Shown in pieces: positions 19,307 to 29,340 of a stretch of DNA of 64,000 nucleotides. The notes under the pieces are model-generated. The model saw only the letters and a program-made list of their open reading frames with translations. It did not search any database and was not told the origin of the DNA. The stretch's first letter is position 1. Every line of letters starts with the position of its first letter. The translations under genes were made by a program, and so were the position numbers. This stretch comes from Aurantiacibacter suaedae (lineage in GTDB: Bacteria; Pseudomonadota; Alphaproteobacteria; Sphingomonadales; Sphingomonadaceae): assembly GCF_005434915.1 (NCBI RefSeq), contig NZ_SKCG01000004.1, positions 62,001 to 126,000 on the forward strand, given 5' to 3'.

Positions 19307-20878
19307 ATGAGCAAAAAGCTTCCCCACACCACCACCGATGCCGGCATCCCCGTCGCCAGCGAAGAGCATTCGCTTACCGTCGGGCCGGACGGGCCGATCC
19401 TGCTGAACGATCATTACCTGATCGAGCAGATGGCCAACTTCAATCGCGAGCGCATTCCCGAGCGGCAGCCGCATGCCAAGGGATCAGGCGCGTTCGGCCA
19501 TTTCGAAGTGACCGGCGACGTTTCGAAATACACCAAGGCGAGCTTCCTGCAGCCCGGCGCAAAGACGGAAACCGCGATGCGCTTTTCCACCGTGGCCGGC
19601 GAACGCGGCAGCCCCGACACATGGCGCGATCCGCGGGGCTTCTCGGTGAAATTCTACACCGGCGATGGCAATTTCGACATGGTCGGCAACAACACGCCGA
19701 TCTTCTTCATCCGCGATCCGCTCAAGTTCCAGCACTTCATCCGCAGCCAGAAGCGGCGTGCCGACAACGGCCTGCGCGATCATGACATGCAGTGGGATTT
19801 CTGGACGCTGAGCCCCGAAAGCGCGCACCAGGTCACCTATCTGATGGGCGATCGCGGCGTGCCCAAGAACTGGCGTGAGATGAACGGCTATTCGAGCCAC
19901 ACCTACATGCTTTACAACGAGGCGGGCGAGAAGTTCTGGGTCAAGTGGCACTTCCACACCGATGCCGGCGACGGCAACGCGCACCTGACCCAGGACGAGG
20001 CCGACAAGATGGCCGGGCAGGATGGCGACTATCACCGCCGCGACCTGTTCGATCATATCGCCAAGGGCGATTACCCGAGCTGGACGCTCAAGTTCCAGAT
20101 CATGCCGTTCGAGGATGCCAAGACTTACCGCATCAACCCGTTCGACCTGACCAAGACCTGGCCACATGACGACTATCCGCTGATCGAGGTCGGCAAGCTC
20201 GTGCTCGATACCAACCCGGTCGATTGGGACACTCAGATCGAACAGCTCGCTTTCGAGCCGAACAACATGGTGCCCGGCATCGGCCTCAGCCCCGACAAGA
20301 TGCTGCTGGCGCGCGGCTTTTCCTATGCCGATGCACACCGGGCGCGGTTGGGCGTCAATTACAAGCAGATCCCGGTCAATCAGGCGAAGAATGCCGAGGT
20401 GAACAGCTATTCGCGCGCGGGCAAAGGCCGCACGGTCAATGCGGTGGACCCGGTCTACGCGCCCAATTCCTATGGCGGCCCGCATGCCCAGCCCGATCGC
20501 GAGCTGGAAGCTACCTGGCATTCGGATGGCGACATGGTCCGTGCGGCCTACACATTGCGCGAAGACGACGACGACTGGAGCCAGCCCGGCGCGCTGGTGC
20601 GCGAAGTGATGGATGACGCCCAGCGCGACCGCTTCGTCGACAATGTGGCTGGCCATCTCGCCGATGGCGTTAGCGAGCCGGTTCTGCTCCGCGCGTTCGA
20701 CTATTGGAAGAACGTCGATGACAAGATCGGCGAGCGGATCGAGAGAAAGGTGCGCGACATGCTGGGCGGCGAATCGAAGGCGCCCGGCATGGCCAGCGCC
20801 GAAAGCATCGATGGCTATCAGGGCATTCCCGCGTCAGCCGATATCGCCCGCATCGATGAGGGCAGTCGCAAGGTCTAA
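19307..20878 (+). CDS. katA: monofunctional heme catalase, small-subunit type
   Basis: A 523-residue catalase. The distal region is [17 protein letters not shown] with the active His, NADPH/heme core [32 protein letters not shown], and the proximal heme-ligand Tyr in [17 protein letters not shown]. The length and lack of a flavodoxin-like C-terminal domain place it with small-subunit catalases rather than with E. coli KatE. GAGAAGGACAGG precedes the ATG. Located right after katG, behind a terminator and an EcfG-like promoter, so its control is probably separate, linked to general stress or stationary phase. The symbol is by type; katE is also used for such genes. Confidence 0.93.
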   Translation: MSKKLPHTTTDAGIPVASEEHSLTVGPDGPILLNDHYLIEQMANFNRERIPERQPHAKGSGAFGHFEVTGDVSKYTKASFLQPGAKTETAMRFSTVAGERGSPDTWRDPRGFSVKFYTGDGNFDMVGNNTPIFFIRDPLKFQHFIRSQKRRADNGLRDHDMQWDFWTLSPESAHQVTYLMGDRGVPKNWREMNGYSSHTYMLYNEAGEKFWVKWHFHTDAGDGNAHLTQDEADKMAGQDGDYHRRDLFDHIAKGDYPSWTLKFQIMPFEDAKTYRINPFDLTKTWPHDDYPLIEVGKLVLDTNPVDWDTQIEQLAFEPNNMVPGIGLSPDKMLLARGFSYADAHRARLGVNYKQIPVNQAKNAEVNSYSRAGKGRTVNAVDPVYAPNSYGGPHAQPDRELEATWHSDGDMVRAAYTLREDDDDWSQPGALVREVMDDAQRDRFVDNVAGHLADGVSEPVLLRAFDYWKNVDDKIGERIERKVRDMLGGESKAPGMASAESIDGYQGIPASADIARIDEGSRKV

Positions 20879-20884
20879 TCTGGC

Positions 20885-21442
20885 CTAGCGCTGCCGCCGC
20901 AGCACCAGATAAAGCGCACCCTCGCCCCCGTGGCGGCGGTGCGCTTTTCTCACCGCGGCAATGTCGCTCGCGTGCGGCCCCGCGGCGAGCCAGTCGAGGA
21001 TCTTGGCGCGGATCGCCCCGCGCCTGTCGCCCCGGTCTGCCGCGGCAGCAGGGCGCGGCTTGCCGGTAATCAGCAGCACCATGCGCGCACCCATCGCCTT
21101 GGCCTGCGCCAACCCGGTATCGAGCCGCGCGTGCGCCTGATTGAGCGTGTGGCCATGCAGATCTAGCGTGAAATCGGGCGCAATCGCCGCGCGGGCAAGG
21201 CGGCGCTCCCAATGCGAATCGAGGCCCGGCGCAGGCGGCGGTGGTGGAGACACTGCCTTGGGCGGCAGAGCGGGCGGCACCCGGCCCTTCGCCTTCCTGA
21301 CCGGGGCCTTGGCCGGTTCGGGTATCGGCACAACAGGCTTCGGCGCGACCTTGCGGACCGGATGAAGCGGAGTCACGCTGGCGGCCAGCCGGTCCCACAG
21401 CGCCGCCTCTTCGGGCGAGAGGCCACGCGGGTGACGGCTCAT
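20885..21442 (-). CDS. Smr-domain protein
   Basis: A 185-residue protein with an N-terminal disordered Pro/Lys-rich half and a C-terminal Smr domain: DFTLDLHGHTLNQAH carries the LDLHG motif and LITGKPRPA replaces the usual TG.G loop; it ends ALYLVLRRQR. Smr domains are nicking or RNA-cleaving nucleases; the bacterial stand-alone version has been tied to collided-ribosome rescue in other species. The ATG at 21442 overlaps the mltA stop by 4 bases, so both are coupled. It converges with the catalase gene, 6 bases away. Confidence 0.85.
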   Translation of the reverse strand: MSRHPRGLSPEEAALWDRLAASVTPLHPVRKVAPKPVVPIPEPAKAPVRKAKGRVPPALPPKAVSPPPPPAPGLDSHWERRLARAAIAPDFTLDLHGHTLNQAHARLDTGLAQAKAMGARMVLLITGKPRPAAAADRGDRRGAIRAKILDWLAAGPHASDIAAVRKAHRRHGGEGALYLVLRRQR

Positions 21443-22614
21443 CGCGGCAGCCGGTCGGCGGCGGCCTTGGGCAGGAGTATCAGCGCCTCGCCCCGCGCGC
21501 TCATCCCGCCAGCGATGCTGCGCGCCTGCTCGCCCGCGCCCCAGAAGGTGTCGAACCGGTTGGCGCCCTTGATCGCGCCGCCGGTGTCCTGCGCCACCCA
21601 CAGGCCGTTGGCCTCGTTGCGGTCGGTCGTCAGCAAAACGGGGGCGCCATAAGGCACGAATTTGGGATCGACCGCCACCGAGCTATGCCCACGCACCGGC
21701 ACCCCCAGCGAACCGAGCGGGCCATCGCCCTCGAGCACGCGGAAGAACACCCAACTGCGATTCTCGCGCATCAGCGCCGCGCCTGCCTGCGGGTTCTCGC
21801 GGATATATTGCATGATGCCCTGCATCGAGCCCGAATACTGCCCCGGCCCGCTCCCCAGCAGCCCGCGCGCGCGCATCAGCCCGCCGATGCCGGTGTAGGC
21901 ATGGCCGTTCTGCCCGGCATATCCGATGCGGATGATCTCGCCTTCGGGGGTGCGCAACCGGCCCGAGCCCTGGATCTGGAGGAAGAACAGTTCGACCGGG
22001 TCCGCTGCCCAGCCGATCTCAAGCCCGCGCCCGGCAAGCGCGCCTTGCTCGATCTCGGCGCGGTCGTAATAGGGGACGCACGATCCGGTAGCCGTGCGGC
22101 GCGACAATGGCGGATTGCCGACCTTTTCTCTTTCGGGCGTACCGTCGCGCCAGCAGCGCACCAGATCGTCGGGCACGCCATAGACCGGCGCTTCGTAGCC
22201 CGGGCGGCGGGTGCGGCTGCCGCGAATCTCGGGTTCAAAATAGCCGGTGGCATAGGCCTTGCCGTCGCCCACGCGCACGGGGCGAAAGTAGCGTCCGAAG
22301 AAGGCGGTGGCCTGCTCGCGCGGCCATGTGGTGGCGGCAGCGCAAGGCGCTTCCCAGTCGCTGGTGCGGGTCAGGCCCGAGGCGTCCTCGCGGCGCAGCG
22401 CGAAGTTACATGAGGCGGAGAAGCTGGCGAGCGCAGCGGCGGCATCCTCGGGATCGACCCGGACAGAAGCAGGCAAGGTGGCGCGCAAGGCCCCAAGCGC
22501 GGCTGCATTGGCCGCCACGGCCGGAACACCCGGCTGCCGCGCGGGTGGCAGCGCGCAGCTCGCCAGAGCGGCGCAAAGGCTCAAGCCAAAAAGGAAGCGG
22601 GGCGCGAGGGACAC
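21439..22614 (-). CDS. mltA: membrane-bound lytic murein transglycosylase A (MltA) family lipoprotein
   Basis: A 391-residue outer-membrane lipoprotein that cleaves the glycan strands of peptidoglycan to 1,6-anhydro products. I chose the GTG at 22614, giving a lipoprotein leader with lipobox LASC (SLAPRFLFGLSLCAALASCAL); the only upstream ATG (22674) would overlap the preceding gene by 47 bases and spoil the signal. Family signatures are ATGYFEPEIRGSR, the MltA core IGYAGQNGHAYTGIGG, and the 3D domain near the C-terminus PVRGHSSVAVDPKFVPYGAPV and WVAQDTGGAIKGANRFDTFWG with the catalytic Asp. Timm44-like gene stops 13 bases upstream. Confidence 0.92.
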   Translation of the reverse strand: MSLAPRFLFGLSLCAALASCALPPARQPGVPAVAANAAALGALRATLPASVRVDPEDAAAALASFSASCNFALRREDASGLTRTSDWEAPCAAATTWPREQATAFFGRYFRPVRVGDGKAYATGYFEPEIRGSRTRRPGYEAPVYGVPDDLVRCWRDGTPEREKVGNPPLSRRTATGSCVPYYDRAEIEQGALAGRGLEIGWAADPVELFFLQIQGSGRLRTPEGEIIRIGYAGQNGHAYTGIGGLMRARGLLGSGPGQYSGSMQGIMQYIRENPQAGAALMRENRSWVFFRVLEGDGPLGSLGVPVRGHSSVAVDPKFVPYGAPVLLTTDRNEANGLWVAQDTGGAIKGANRFDTFWGAGEQARSIAGGMSARGEALILLPKAAADRLPR

Positions 22615-22627
22615 GCCCGCTCGATTA

Positions 22628-23284
22628 TCAGCCGACGTCGGTTTCGTCGAGCAGCCAGTCAGGCCCGGCGGCATTCACATTGCGGCTGAAGGTCCAGATG
22701 TCGCGGCTTTCAACCGCGTCGTCGAGCGAGCCGGCGATCATGGTGCCGTCCTTGTCGCGCGTGACCGAAGCGATATCGGACACGAACCGCACCGCGATGC
22801 GCGCGGTGCGCCCATCGAGCATGGCCGAGTGAATCGTCGAATCCTCGATCCGGATCAGCCGGTTGTCGAGCACCTGGCCCGATTCCTCACGTTCGGAGAT
22901 GGCGGCATCGAAGCTGGCATAAACGTCATCGTCGCAAAGCTGGCGCAGCTCCTCACGGTCACCGCGCCAGAAGGCTTCTAGTACCATCCTGTAAGCGCCG
23001 CGCGCACCTTCGAGGAAAGGGAGCAACTGGAACGAGCGATCGGCCGCAGCGATATCGCGTAGGCCATTCTCGATAGCCGGGGAAAAGCCGCCAGTAAGGT
23101 TTTCCGTCCGCTGCGCTTCCACCTGCGGGGCCGAGGGGGCCGGTTGCGGAGCGGCATCTTCGGACCGTTCGAACCGGTTCGCCACCATTTCCTCTTCATG
23201 CTCGGCCCGCCGGCCAAGCACCGAATACAGCCGCATGCCGAGGAAGGCGGCGATCATGGCGAGGATGATGATTTCAGGTATCAC
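22628..23284 (-). CDS. timA: Tim44/TimA family putative adaptor protein
   Basis: A 218-residue protein with an N-terminal transmembrane helix (IPEIIILAMIAAFLGMRLYSVLG), a charged linker and a C-terminal Tim44-like domain (FLEGARGAYRMVLEAFWRGDREELRQLCDDDVYASF ... DIWTFSRNV, partial). This alphaproteobacterial relative of the mitochondrial import-motor subunit Tim44 typically sits beside secB, as here, where it is divergent from secB across 268 bases. The start is a GTG at 23284. A role in inner-membrane protein quality control or import-like scaffolding is known only by homology. Confidence 0.88.
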   Translation of the reverse strand: MIPEIIILAMIAAFLGMRLYSVLGRRAEHEEEMVANRFERSEDAAPQPAPSAPQVEAQRTENLTGGFSPAIENGLRDIAAADRSFQLLPFLEGARGAYRMVLEAFWRGDREELRQLCDDDVYASFDAAISEREESGQVLDNRLIRIEDSTIHSAMLDGRTARIAVRFVSDIASVTRDKDGTMIAGSLDDAVESRDIWTFSRNVNAAGPDWLLDETDVG

Positions 23285-23552
23285 ACGAATTATCCCGCAG
23301 CGGTTGCAGGCGACATTGGCGCCTGCCGTCTTAGTAATTGGCTATTGTGTAGCAGATAGTCCCCAATATCAAATGAACAACCTCCCTCAGGCCGAATTCG
23401 CCCCGTAGCAAAGGCATTTCGACCGCGCCTGCGCCGGATGCGTTGCGGCGCGCCCCCAGTGCTGCTAGTCGCTCGCGCCGGATCAACCGGGCGTGCCTCC
23501 TGCTGCGTGATTGGCAGGGCCAGCCCCCGCAGCAAACTTGAGAGACCCGAAC

Positions 23553-24080
23553 ATGGCCGATGAAGGCAACGTCCTGTCCAACCTTGGTTCCGCCCCCAAC
23601 GGCGCCGACAACCAGCCGGTCGCCGGCGTGATCTCGCAATATGTGAAGGATCTCTCGGTCGAGAACCCGAAGGCTCCGGATAGCTTCAACTGGCGCGGCC
23701 AGCCGGAAATGGACGTGCAGTTCAATATCGGCGCGAACAAGGTCAGCGACGAGGTTACCGAGGTCGAGCTCAAAATCACCGCCACCAGCAAGACCAGCGA
23801 AGGCGTCGCCTATATCGTCGAGCTGAGCTATTGCGGCCTGATCGGTATGCGCAACATGCCCGATGAGCAGATCCACGCCTTCACCTACGCCGAAGCGCCG
23901 CGCCTCCTGTTCCCCTTTGCCCGCCGGGTTATTGCCGACGCCGTGCGCGATGCGGGCTTTGCCCCGCTGCTGCTCGACCCGATCGACTTCAACGGCCTTT
24001 ACCTCCAGCAGCTCGCCCAGCGGCGCTCGGAGGAAGGCGCTCAGGCTCCCGCCGCCGGCGAACCGAGCGGCGAGGCCTGA
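23553..24080 (+). CDS. secB: protein-export chaperone SecB
   Basis: A 175-residue cytoplasmic tetrameric chaperone that keeps precursors unfolded for SecA. The ATG at 23553 gives MADEGNVLSNLG; a longer frame from 23511 is open but adds no conserved residues. Characteristic are QYVKDLSVENPKAP, the SFNW strand, TSEGVAYIVELSYCGL and the C-terminal FARRVIADAVRDAGFAPLLLDPIDFNGLY with the SecA-facing end. It is followed after 25 bases by murJ. Confidence 0.96.
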   Translation: MADEGNVLSNLGSAPNGADNQPVAGVISQYVKDLSVENPKAPDSFNWRGQPEMDVQFNIGANKVSDEVTEVELKITATSKTSEGVAYIVELSYCGLIGMRNMPDEQIHAFTYAEAPRLLFPFARRVIADAVRDAGFAPLLLDPIDFNGLYLQQLAQRRSEEGAQAPAAGEPSGEA

Positions 24081-24105
24081 TAGCCACCTTGCTGGGAGCG
24101 GGCCG

Positions 24106-25713
24106 ATGAGCCTGGTTCGCAACGTCGGCACTATCGGCAGCCTCACGCTGCTGAGCCGCATCTTCGGCTTCGTCCGTGACATGCTGCTGGCCCGCGCGCT
24201 TGGCGCCGGGCTGGCGGCGGATGCGTGGCAGTTGGCCTTCACCCTGCCCAACACCTTCCGGCGGCTGTTCGCCGAGGGCGCGTTCTCGGTCGCCTTCGTG
24301 CCGATGTACACGCGCCGCCTGCACGACAGCGATGGCGACGGCGATCTCAGCAGCGGGCCGGACGCGCGGCAGCAAGCCGCCGATCAGTTCGCCAGCGACG
24401 TGCTGTCGGTGTTCGTCTGGGTCCTGCTCGGCTTCTCGGCGATCTGCATGATCGCCATGCCGGGGATCGTCTGGCTGCTCGCGCGCGAATATCAGAGCGT
24501 GCCGGGCAAATTCGAGCTGGCCGTGGTGCTGAGCCGCGTCACCTTCCCCTATCTCGCGCTGGTGAGCCTTGTCGCGATGCTGTCGGGCGTGCTCAACGCG
24601 CGCTCGAAATTCGCGCCCGGCGCGGTGGTGCCGGTGTTGCTGAACATCGTGATGATCGGCGGCATTCTCATCGGCTGGAATCTGCGCGGCGACAGCGGCG
24701 ATGACACGATTGTGGCCTGGGCGCTGGCGATTTCGCTGGCGCTCGCAGGGGTGGCGCAGCTGGTCTACATGATTTGGGCCTCGCGCCGCGCCGGGGTTCG
24801 TCTCAAGGTGACCGCACCCAAATTCACGCCCGAGGTCAAGCGACTGGGCAAGCTGATCCTGCCCGCCACCTTCGGCGCGGGGATTTACCAGATCAGCCAG
24901 CTGGTCGACACCTTCTTCGCCACCAGCCTGCCGCAAGGCTCGCTGACGCTGCTCAAGATGGCGGACCGGCTTAACCAGATGCCGCTGGGTGTCTTCGGCA
25001 TTGCGCTGGGCACCGCGATCCTGCCGATGCTGGCGCGCCACATCCAGTCGGGCAACGCCCGGGAGGCACAGCGCCTGCAGGAAAACGCGGTCGAGATCGC
25101 CACCTTGCTATGCCTGCCATGCGTGGTCGCGCTGGCGATCTGCGCCGAGGCCTTCACCACCGGCATCTTTGCAGGCGGCAAGATGACGCTCGAAGATACG
25201 CAGCTGATGGGCCGCATCGTGATCGCGCTGGTGGCGGGCCTGCCCGCTTATGTGCTGATCAAGGTGTTCCAACCCGCCTTCTTCAGCCGCGAGGACACCA
25301 AGACGCCGGTGTTCGTCGCAGCCGGAGCGCTGACGATCAACATCGCGCTCAATTTCTGGGTTGTGCCGCGCTACGGGATCGTCGGCCTGGCAGGCGCGAC
25401 CGCCTTTACCGCCTCGCTCAACGTCGCCTGCCTCTACACCATTTTGCAGGTGCGCGGGTGGTTCCACTTCTCGGCCAAGCTTGCCGGCCGCATCATCCGC
25501 CAGCTCGCGGCCTGCGCGGTGATGGGCGCGGCGCTGTGGTTCATGACCCCGGCGCTGGAGCCGTGGTGGTCGGGCGACGCGCTGGGGCGGATCATGGCGC
25601 TCGGCGCGCTGGTGGCGGGCGGCGGGATCGTGTTCTTCGCCGCAGCCTATGTGCTCGGGGCGCTCGACAAGGACCTGATCGCGCAGCTCAAGCGCAAGCG
25701 AGCGAAAAGCTGA
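24106..25713 (+). CDS. murJ: lipid II flippase MurJ
   Basis: A 535-residue MATE-like membrane protein with 14 helices that flips lipid II across the inner membrane for peptidoglycan synthesis. The start MSLVRNVGTIGSLTLLSRIFGFVRDMLLARALGAG (part) is the family N-terminus, and NTFRRLFAEGAFSVAFVPMYT and GAGIYQISQLVDTFFATSLPQGSLT are highly conserved. A GGGAGCGGG site precedes the ATG at 24106. Upstream open frame belongs to secB shadow. Order secB-murJ-trpS is typical for sphingomonads. Confidence 0.96.
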   Translation: MSLVRNVGTIGSLTLLSRIFGFVRDMLLARALGAGLAADAWQLAFTLPNTFRRLFAEGAFSVAFVPMYTRRLHDSDGDGDLSSGPDARQQAADQFASDVLSVFVWVLLGFSAICMIAMPGIVWLLAREYQSVPGKFELAVVLSRVTFPYLALVSLVAMLSGVLNARSKFAPGAVVPVLLNIVMIGGILIGWNLRGDSGDDTIVAWALAISLALAGVAQLVYMIWASRRAGVRLKVTAPKFTPEVKRLGKLILPATFGAGIYQISQLVDTFFATSLPQGSLTLLKMADRLNQMPLGVFGIALGTAILPMLARHIQSGNAREAQRLQENAVEIATLLCLPCVVALAICAEAFTTGIFAGGKMTLEDTQLMGRIVIALVAGLPAYVLIKVFQPAFFSREDTKTPVFVAAGALTINIALNFWVVPRYGIVGLAGATAFTASLNVACLYTILQVRGWFHFSAKLAGRIIRQLAACAVMGAALWFMTPALEPWWSGDALGRIMALGALVAGGGIVFFAAAYVLGALDKDLIAQLKRKRAKS

Positions 25714-25904
25714 GACTTTCCTGACGGGCAAATCCTGCTATGCCGCGCGCGATGGAAACGAACCTGCAGACATGCATCACGGCCCGCATCGGCCGGGGAG
25801 CCTGGGCCTGGCGAGGCTGCCGCTTCGCGCACTGATCCTGCGCGCCCGGCAACCATGTCCGGGCAATAATCCTGCCAGTTTCCCATTTCGAAAGACCTGA
25901 CCCT

Positions 25905-26933
25905 ATGCGTATCGTATCCGGCATTCAGCCCACCGGCTCGCTTCATCTCGGCAATTATCTCGGCGCTATCCGCAATTGGGTGCGGATGCAGGACAACCTA
26001 GCCTCGGGCAATGGCGAGAGCGGTCAGTGCCTGTTCTTCCTTGCCGACCTTCACGCTATCTCGATGCCGCACGAGCCCGCCGCGCTCCACGCCGCCACGC
26101 TGGAGATGACCGCCGTGCTGACCGCTTGCGGGATCGATTCGTCGCGCTCGATCCTGTTCAATCAGGCGCAGGTGCCCGCCCATGCCGAGCTGCAATGGCT
26201 GCTCAACGGCACGGCCCGGATGGGCTGGCTCAACCGCATGACCCAGTGGAAGGACAAGGCGGGCAAGAACCGCGAAGGCGCCAGTGCGGCTCTCTTCACC
26301 TACCCGGTGCTGCAGGCCGCCGACGTGCTGCTGTATCAGGCCACCCACGTGCCCGTGGGCGACGACCAGCGCCAGCACCTCGAACTGGCGCGTGACATTG
26401 CGCAGAAGTTCAACAACGACTTCGCCAGCGAGGACGAACCTGTCTTCACCCTGCCCGATGCGATCACGCCGCCCGCCGCCGCGCGCATCATGAGCCTGCG
26501 CGATGGCTCGAAGAAGATGAGCAAGTCCGACCCTTCCGAAATGAGCCGGATCGAACTGGCCGACGATGCCGACACCATGGCGCAGAAGATCAAGAAGGCG
26601 AAGACCGACCCTGAACCGCTGCCGAGCGAAGTGGCCGGGCTGGAGGGCCGTCCCGAAGCGCTCAATCTGGTGACGATCTATGCCGCGCTCGCCGACACTA
26701 CGAACGAGGCTGTGCTGATCCAGTTTGGCGGACAGGGCTTCGGCGCATTCAAGCCTGCGCTGGCGGAGCTGCTGGTCGAAAGCCTTGCCCCTGTGCGTGA
26801 CCGGTTCGTCGAGCTGCGGCAGGACCGCGAGATGCTCGACGCGATCCTCGCTCGCGGCGCGGCGCAGGCGCGCGAACTGGGCGTTCCCACGCTCGATGCG
26901 ACTTACAAGGCGCTCGGGCTGGTCCGGGGCTGA
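25905..26933 (+). CDS. trpS: tryptophanyl-tRNA synthetase
   Basis: A 342-residue class I aminoacyl-tRNA synthetase. The HIGH-type signature is LHLGNYLGAIRNW after PTGS, the KMSKS loop is KKMSKSDPSE, and GDDQRQHLELARDIAQKFN lines the active site. It charges tRNA-Trp. The 191 bases between murJ and this start contain no gene that I can support. It ends 149 bases before the DUF4136 lipoprotein. Confidence 0.97.
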   Translation: MRIVSGIQPTGSLHLGNYLGAIRNWVRMQDNLASGNGESGQCLFFLADLHAISMPHEPAALHAATLEMTAVLTACGIDSSRSILFNQAQVPAHAELQWLLNGTARMGWLNRMTQWKDKAGKNREGASAALFTYPVLQAADVLLYQATHVPVGDDQRQHLELARDIAQKFNNDFASEDEPVFTLPDAITPPAAARIMSLRDGSKKMSKSDPSEMSRIELADDADTMAQKIKKAKTDPEPLPSEVAGLEGRPEALNLVTIYAALADTTNEAVLIQFGGQGFGAFKPALAELLVESLAPVRDRFVELRQDREMLDAILARGAAQARELGVPTLDATYKALGLVRG

Positions 26934-27082
26934 AGTCATGGTCCGAACGGGCGGCCTTCGCGCGCTGCCCGTTCATTCAAGGCTCATTCAGCCCATCCTT
27001 GCCAGATACCGGTCTATCGTAGAGAAAAGGTCTGCCCCGTGGCCCTGAGGCCGCGTGCAGAGCAGACCGGAGTGAGAGACCC

Positions 27083-27793
27083 ATGGCAAATACCACCTTT
27101 CGTCGCTTCGTGAAGCTCGCTGCCGCGCCCCTGCTGGCGCTGGGGCTTTCCGCTTGCGCAACCTCGTTCAACGCCGACGTGAGCCGCTTCGAAAGCCGCT
27201 TGCCCGCGCCTCAGGGGCAGACCTTCGCGGTCGTCGCCGAAGATCCGGAGCTGGCCGGTGGGCTCGAGTTCGCGCTTTATGCCGACTATGTCGAGGCCGA
27301 GATGGCGCAGCTTGGCTACACTCAGGCCGCCAATCCCGAAGATGCGACCTTGCTGGTCCGCTTCGACTATGGCGTCGATCAGGGCCGCGAGCGGATCCGT
27401 TCGACCGGGTTCCGCCGCGATCCATTCTATGACAGCTGGTACGGCTATTCGCGGCCCGTGGTCTATCGCGGCTACGATGGCCGTCCGCGCGTCGCCTATG
27501 TGCCGAGCCGCGCCTGGGGCTATGGCTGGTACGATCCGTTTTTCGGCGGCTCGGGCTACGGCGGGGTGGACAGCTACACCGTCTTTACCAGCGGGATCGA
27601 TCTGAAGATCGACGATGCGAAAAGCGGCGAGCGGCTGTTCGAAGGCAAGGCCGAGGCGGCCTCGACTTCCAACCGCCTGCAATATCTGGTGCCGAACCTG
27701 GTCGAAGCGATGTTCACCGACTTCCCCGGCAACTCGGGCGAGACGGTGCGTATCTCGGTCAAGCCGGAGGATCAGCCGGTCCAGCGCAACTAG
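27083..27793 (+). CDS. DUF4136 domain lipoprotein
   Basis: A 236-residue lipoprotein with leader LAAAPLLALGLSACAT (lipobox LSAC). The body has the DUF4136 pattern: YVEAEMAQLGYTQAANPEDATLLVRFDYGVD, then a Tyr/Gly/Arg-rich loop (YGYSRPVVYRGYDGRP), IDLKIDDAKSGERLFEGKAEA and the C-terminal FPGNSGETVRISV. Function of the domain is unknown; members sit in the outer membrane or periplasm. A distant relative is encoded at 59867-60457 and shares the FPGxSGET end. It is followed by an esterase lipoprotein. Confidence 0.85.
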   Translation: MANTTFRRFVKLAAAPLLALGLSACATSFNADVSRFESRLPAPQGQTFAVVAEDPELAGGLEFALYADYVEAEMAQLGYTQAANPEDATLLVRFDYGVDQGRERIRSTGFRRDPFYDSWYGYSRPVVYRGYDGRPRVAYVPSRAWGYGWYDPFFGGSGYGGVDSYTVFTSGIDLKIDDAKSGERLFEGKAEAASTSNRLQYLVPNLVEAMFTDFPGNSGETVRISVKPEDQPVQRN

Positions 27794-27875
27794 GCTTCAA
27801 TCCGGGCTTGGCTCTTTCCCTCGCGGGCACTTTGCGGCATAATTGCCTCAAATAATGCTTGCGGGGGAGAATCAT

Positions 27876-28838
27876 ATGAAAGTCGGGTTGTTGGCCTTTG
27901 CCTGCCTGTCGCTCGTCTCTTGCGCCAACGAAGCTGTCGAGGACGACATGGCTGAGAATGTGACCCAATGGCCCGGCCTGCCCGCCGAAAAGGCCTCGCA
28001 GATTGCCGCGATCGGCCCCGTGATCGACCCTCCGGCCAGCATTGCGGTGGTTGAGGGCATGGTCGACGCCCCACCTTATGACGATGTGACCGTGGTAAGC
28101 GACCTCGCCTATGGCGACGATCCGGCCCAGCGCCTCGACGTTTATACCGAAAACTCAGCCGATAAGGACGCCGCGCGTCCGGTTCTGCTTTTCGTCCACG
28201 GCGGCGGCTTCGTGGGCGGGAGCAAGGCTGGCGACGGCTTCTACCCGCAGAACGTCACCGCCTTTGCCGCGCGCAACGGCATGGTGGGCGTGAACATGGA
28301 ATATCGCTTCGCCCCCGCAGCCCAATGGCCTGCCGGACGTGACGATCTCGCCGCTGCGATCGAATGGGTGCGCGACAACATCGCCGACTATGGCGGCGAC
28401 CCTGATCAGGTGGCGCTGTTCGGCCATTCGGCGGGAGCGAGCCACGTGGCCGACTATGTCCAGCACACTGACTTGCACGGGCCAGAATTCGCCAGCGTGA
28501 GCGGCGCACTGCTGCTTTCGCCCTATTACACAGCGACCGAGGGCGAGGACCACGTCTACTACGGCAGCGACACCGCCGCACACACGGCCGATGCGGCGAT
28601 TACGCGGTTGGGCGCGGTGCAAATTCCGCTGATGCTCGTCTATGCCGAGCACGATCCCGAGCAGTTCACCAGCTTTGCGGAGGCAGTGGAAGCGCAGCTA
28701 TGTGGTGAAGGCGCCAGCGGCAATTGCCCAACGATGCTGCTTCTGAAAGGGCACAACCACATCACCGAAGGCGCGACTATCGGCTCGACCGACCAGAGCC
28801 TGTCTGGGCCGTTTCTGGAGTGGGTGCGCGGGCTTTAA
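27876..28838 (+). CDS. alpha/beta-hydrolase (carboxylesterase-like) lipoprotein
   Basis: A 320-residue exported hydrolase. The ATG at 27876 follows GGGGGAGA and opens a short lipoprotein leader, GLLAFACLSLVSCAN. The fold is that of the HSL/esterase group: oxyanion motif LFVHGGGFVGGSK, nucleophile elbow LFGHSAGASH, catalytic Asp probably in VYAEHDPEQF and His in LKGHNHITEG. Substrates may be ester-containing lipids or xenobiotics; not determinable. It converges with dut, 7 bases away. Confidence 0.87.
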   Translation: MKVGLLAFACLSLVSCANEAVEDDMAENVTQWPGLPAEKASQIAAIGPVIDPPASIAVVEGMVDAPPYDDVTVVSDLAYGDDPAQRLDVYTENSADKDAARPVLLFVHGGGFVGGSKAGDGFYPQNVTAFAARNGMVGVNMEYRFAPAAQWPAGRDDLAAAIEWVRDNIADYGGDPDQVALFGHSAGASHVADYVQHTDLHGPEFASVSGALLLSPYYTATEGEDHVYYGSDTAAHTADAAITRLGAVQIPLMLVYAEHDPEQFTSFAEAVEAQLCGEGASGNCPTMLLLKGHNHITEGATIGSTDQSLSGPFLEWVRGL

Positions 28839-28845
28839 CGAGCGC

Positions 28846-29340
28846 TCAGCGTAATGGAGCGTAATCGCGGCCAGGCGATGCCGTCGGTTGGGAAGAAACC
28901 CCGGTCGAACCAAAGCCGCCTGCGCCGCGTTCGGTTGCGTCGAGTTCCTCCACCTCGTCCCACAGCGCGAGGGTGACTGGGGCCAGCACCAGCTGTGCAA
29001 TGCGGTCGCCGCGTTGGACGTGGAAGTTGTCGTCGCTCAGGTTCACGAGAATGACCTTCACCTCGCCGCGATAGTCGCTGTCGATGGTGCCCGGCGTGTT
29101 GGGAACCATGATTCCATGCTTCAGCGCCAGCCCCGAACGCGGGCGGACCTGAATCTCGAACCCTTCGGGAATCGCCATGGCAAAACCGGTGGCAACCGCA
29201 TGGCGCATACCAGGCCGCAAGATCACATTCTCGGCGGCGAGAACGTCCATCCCGGCAGCGCCGGCAGTGGCATAGCGTGGCAGGTCCAGCCCATGGCCAT
29301 GCGGCAGGCGGCGGATACGGACGGGGACGGGATCAGACAT
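28846..29340 (-). CDS. dut: dUTP diphosphatase
   Basis: A 164-residue trimeric dUTPase that hydrolyses dUTP to dUMP, keeping uracil out of DNA and feeding thymidylate synthesis. The five motifs are readable: [28 protein letters not shown] (catalytic Asp), GDRIAQLVL and the C-terminal P-loop-like [10 protein letters not shown]. The ATG overlaps the coaBC stop by 8 bases. coaBC-dut order is widespread in alphaproteobacteria. Confidence 0.97.
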   Translation of the reverse strand: MSDPVPVRIRRLPHGHGLDLPRYATAGAAGMDVLAAENVILRPGMRHAVATGFAMAIPEGFEIQVRPRSGLALKHGIMVPNTPGTIDSDYRGEVKVILVNLSDDNFHVQRGDRIAQLVLAPVTLALWDEVEELDATERGAGGFGSTGVSSQPTASPGRDYAPLR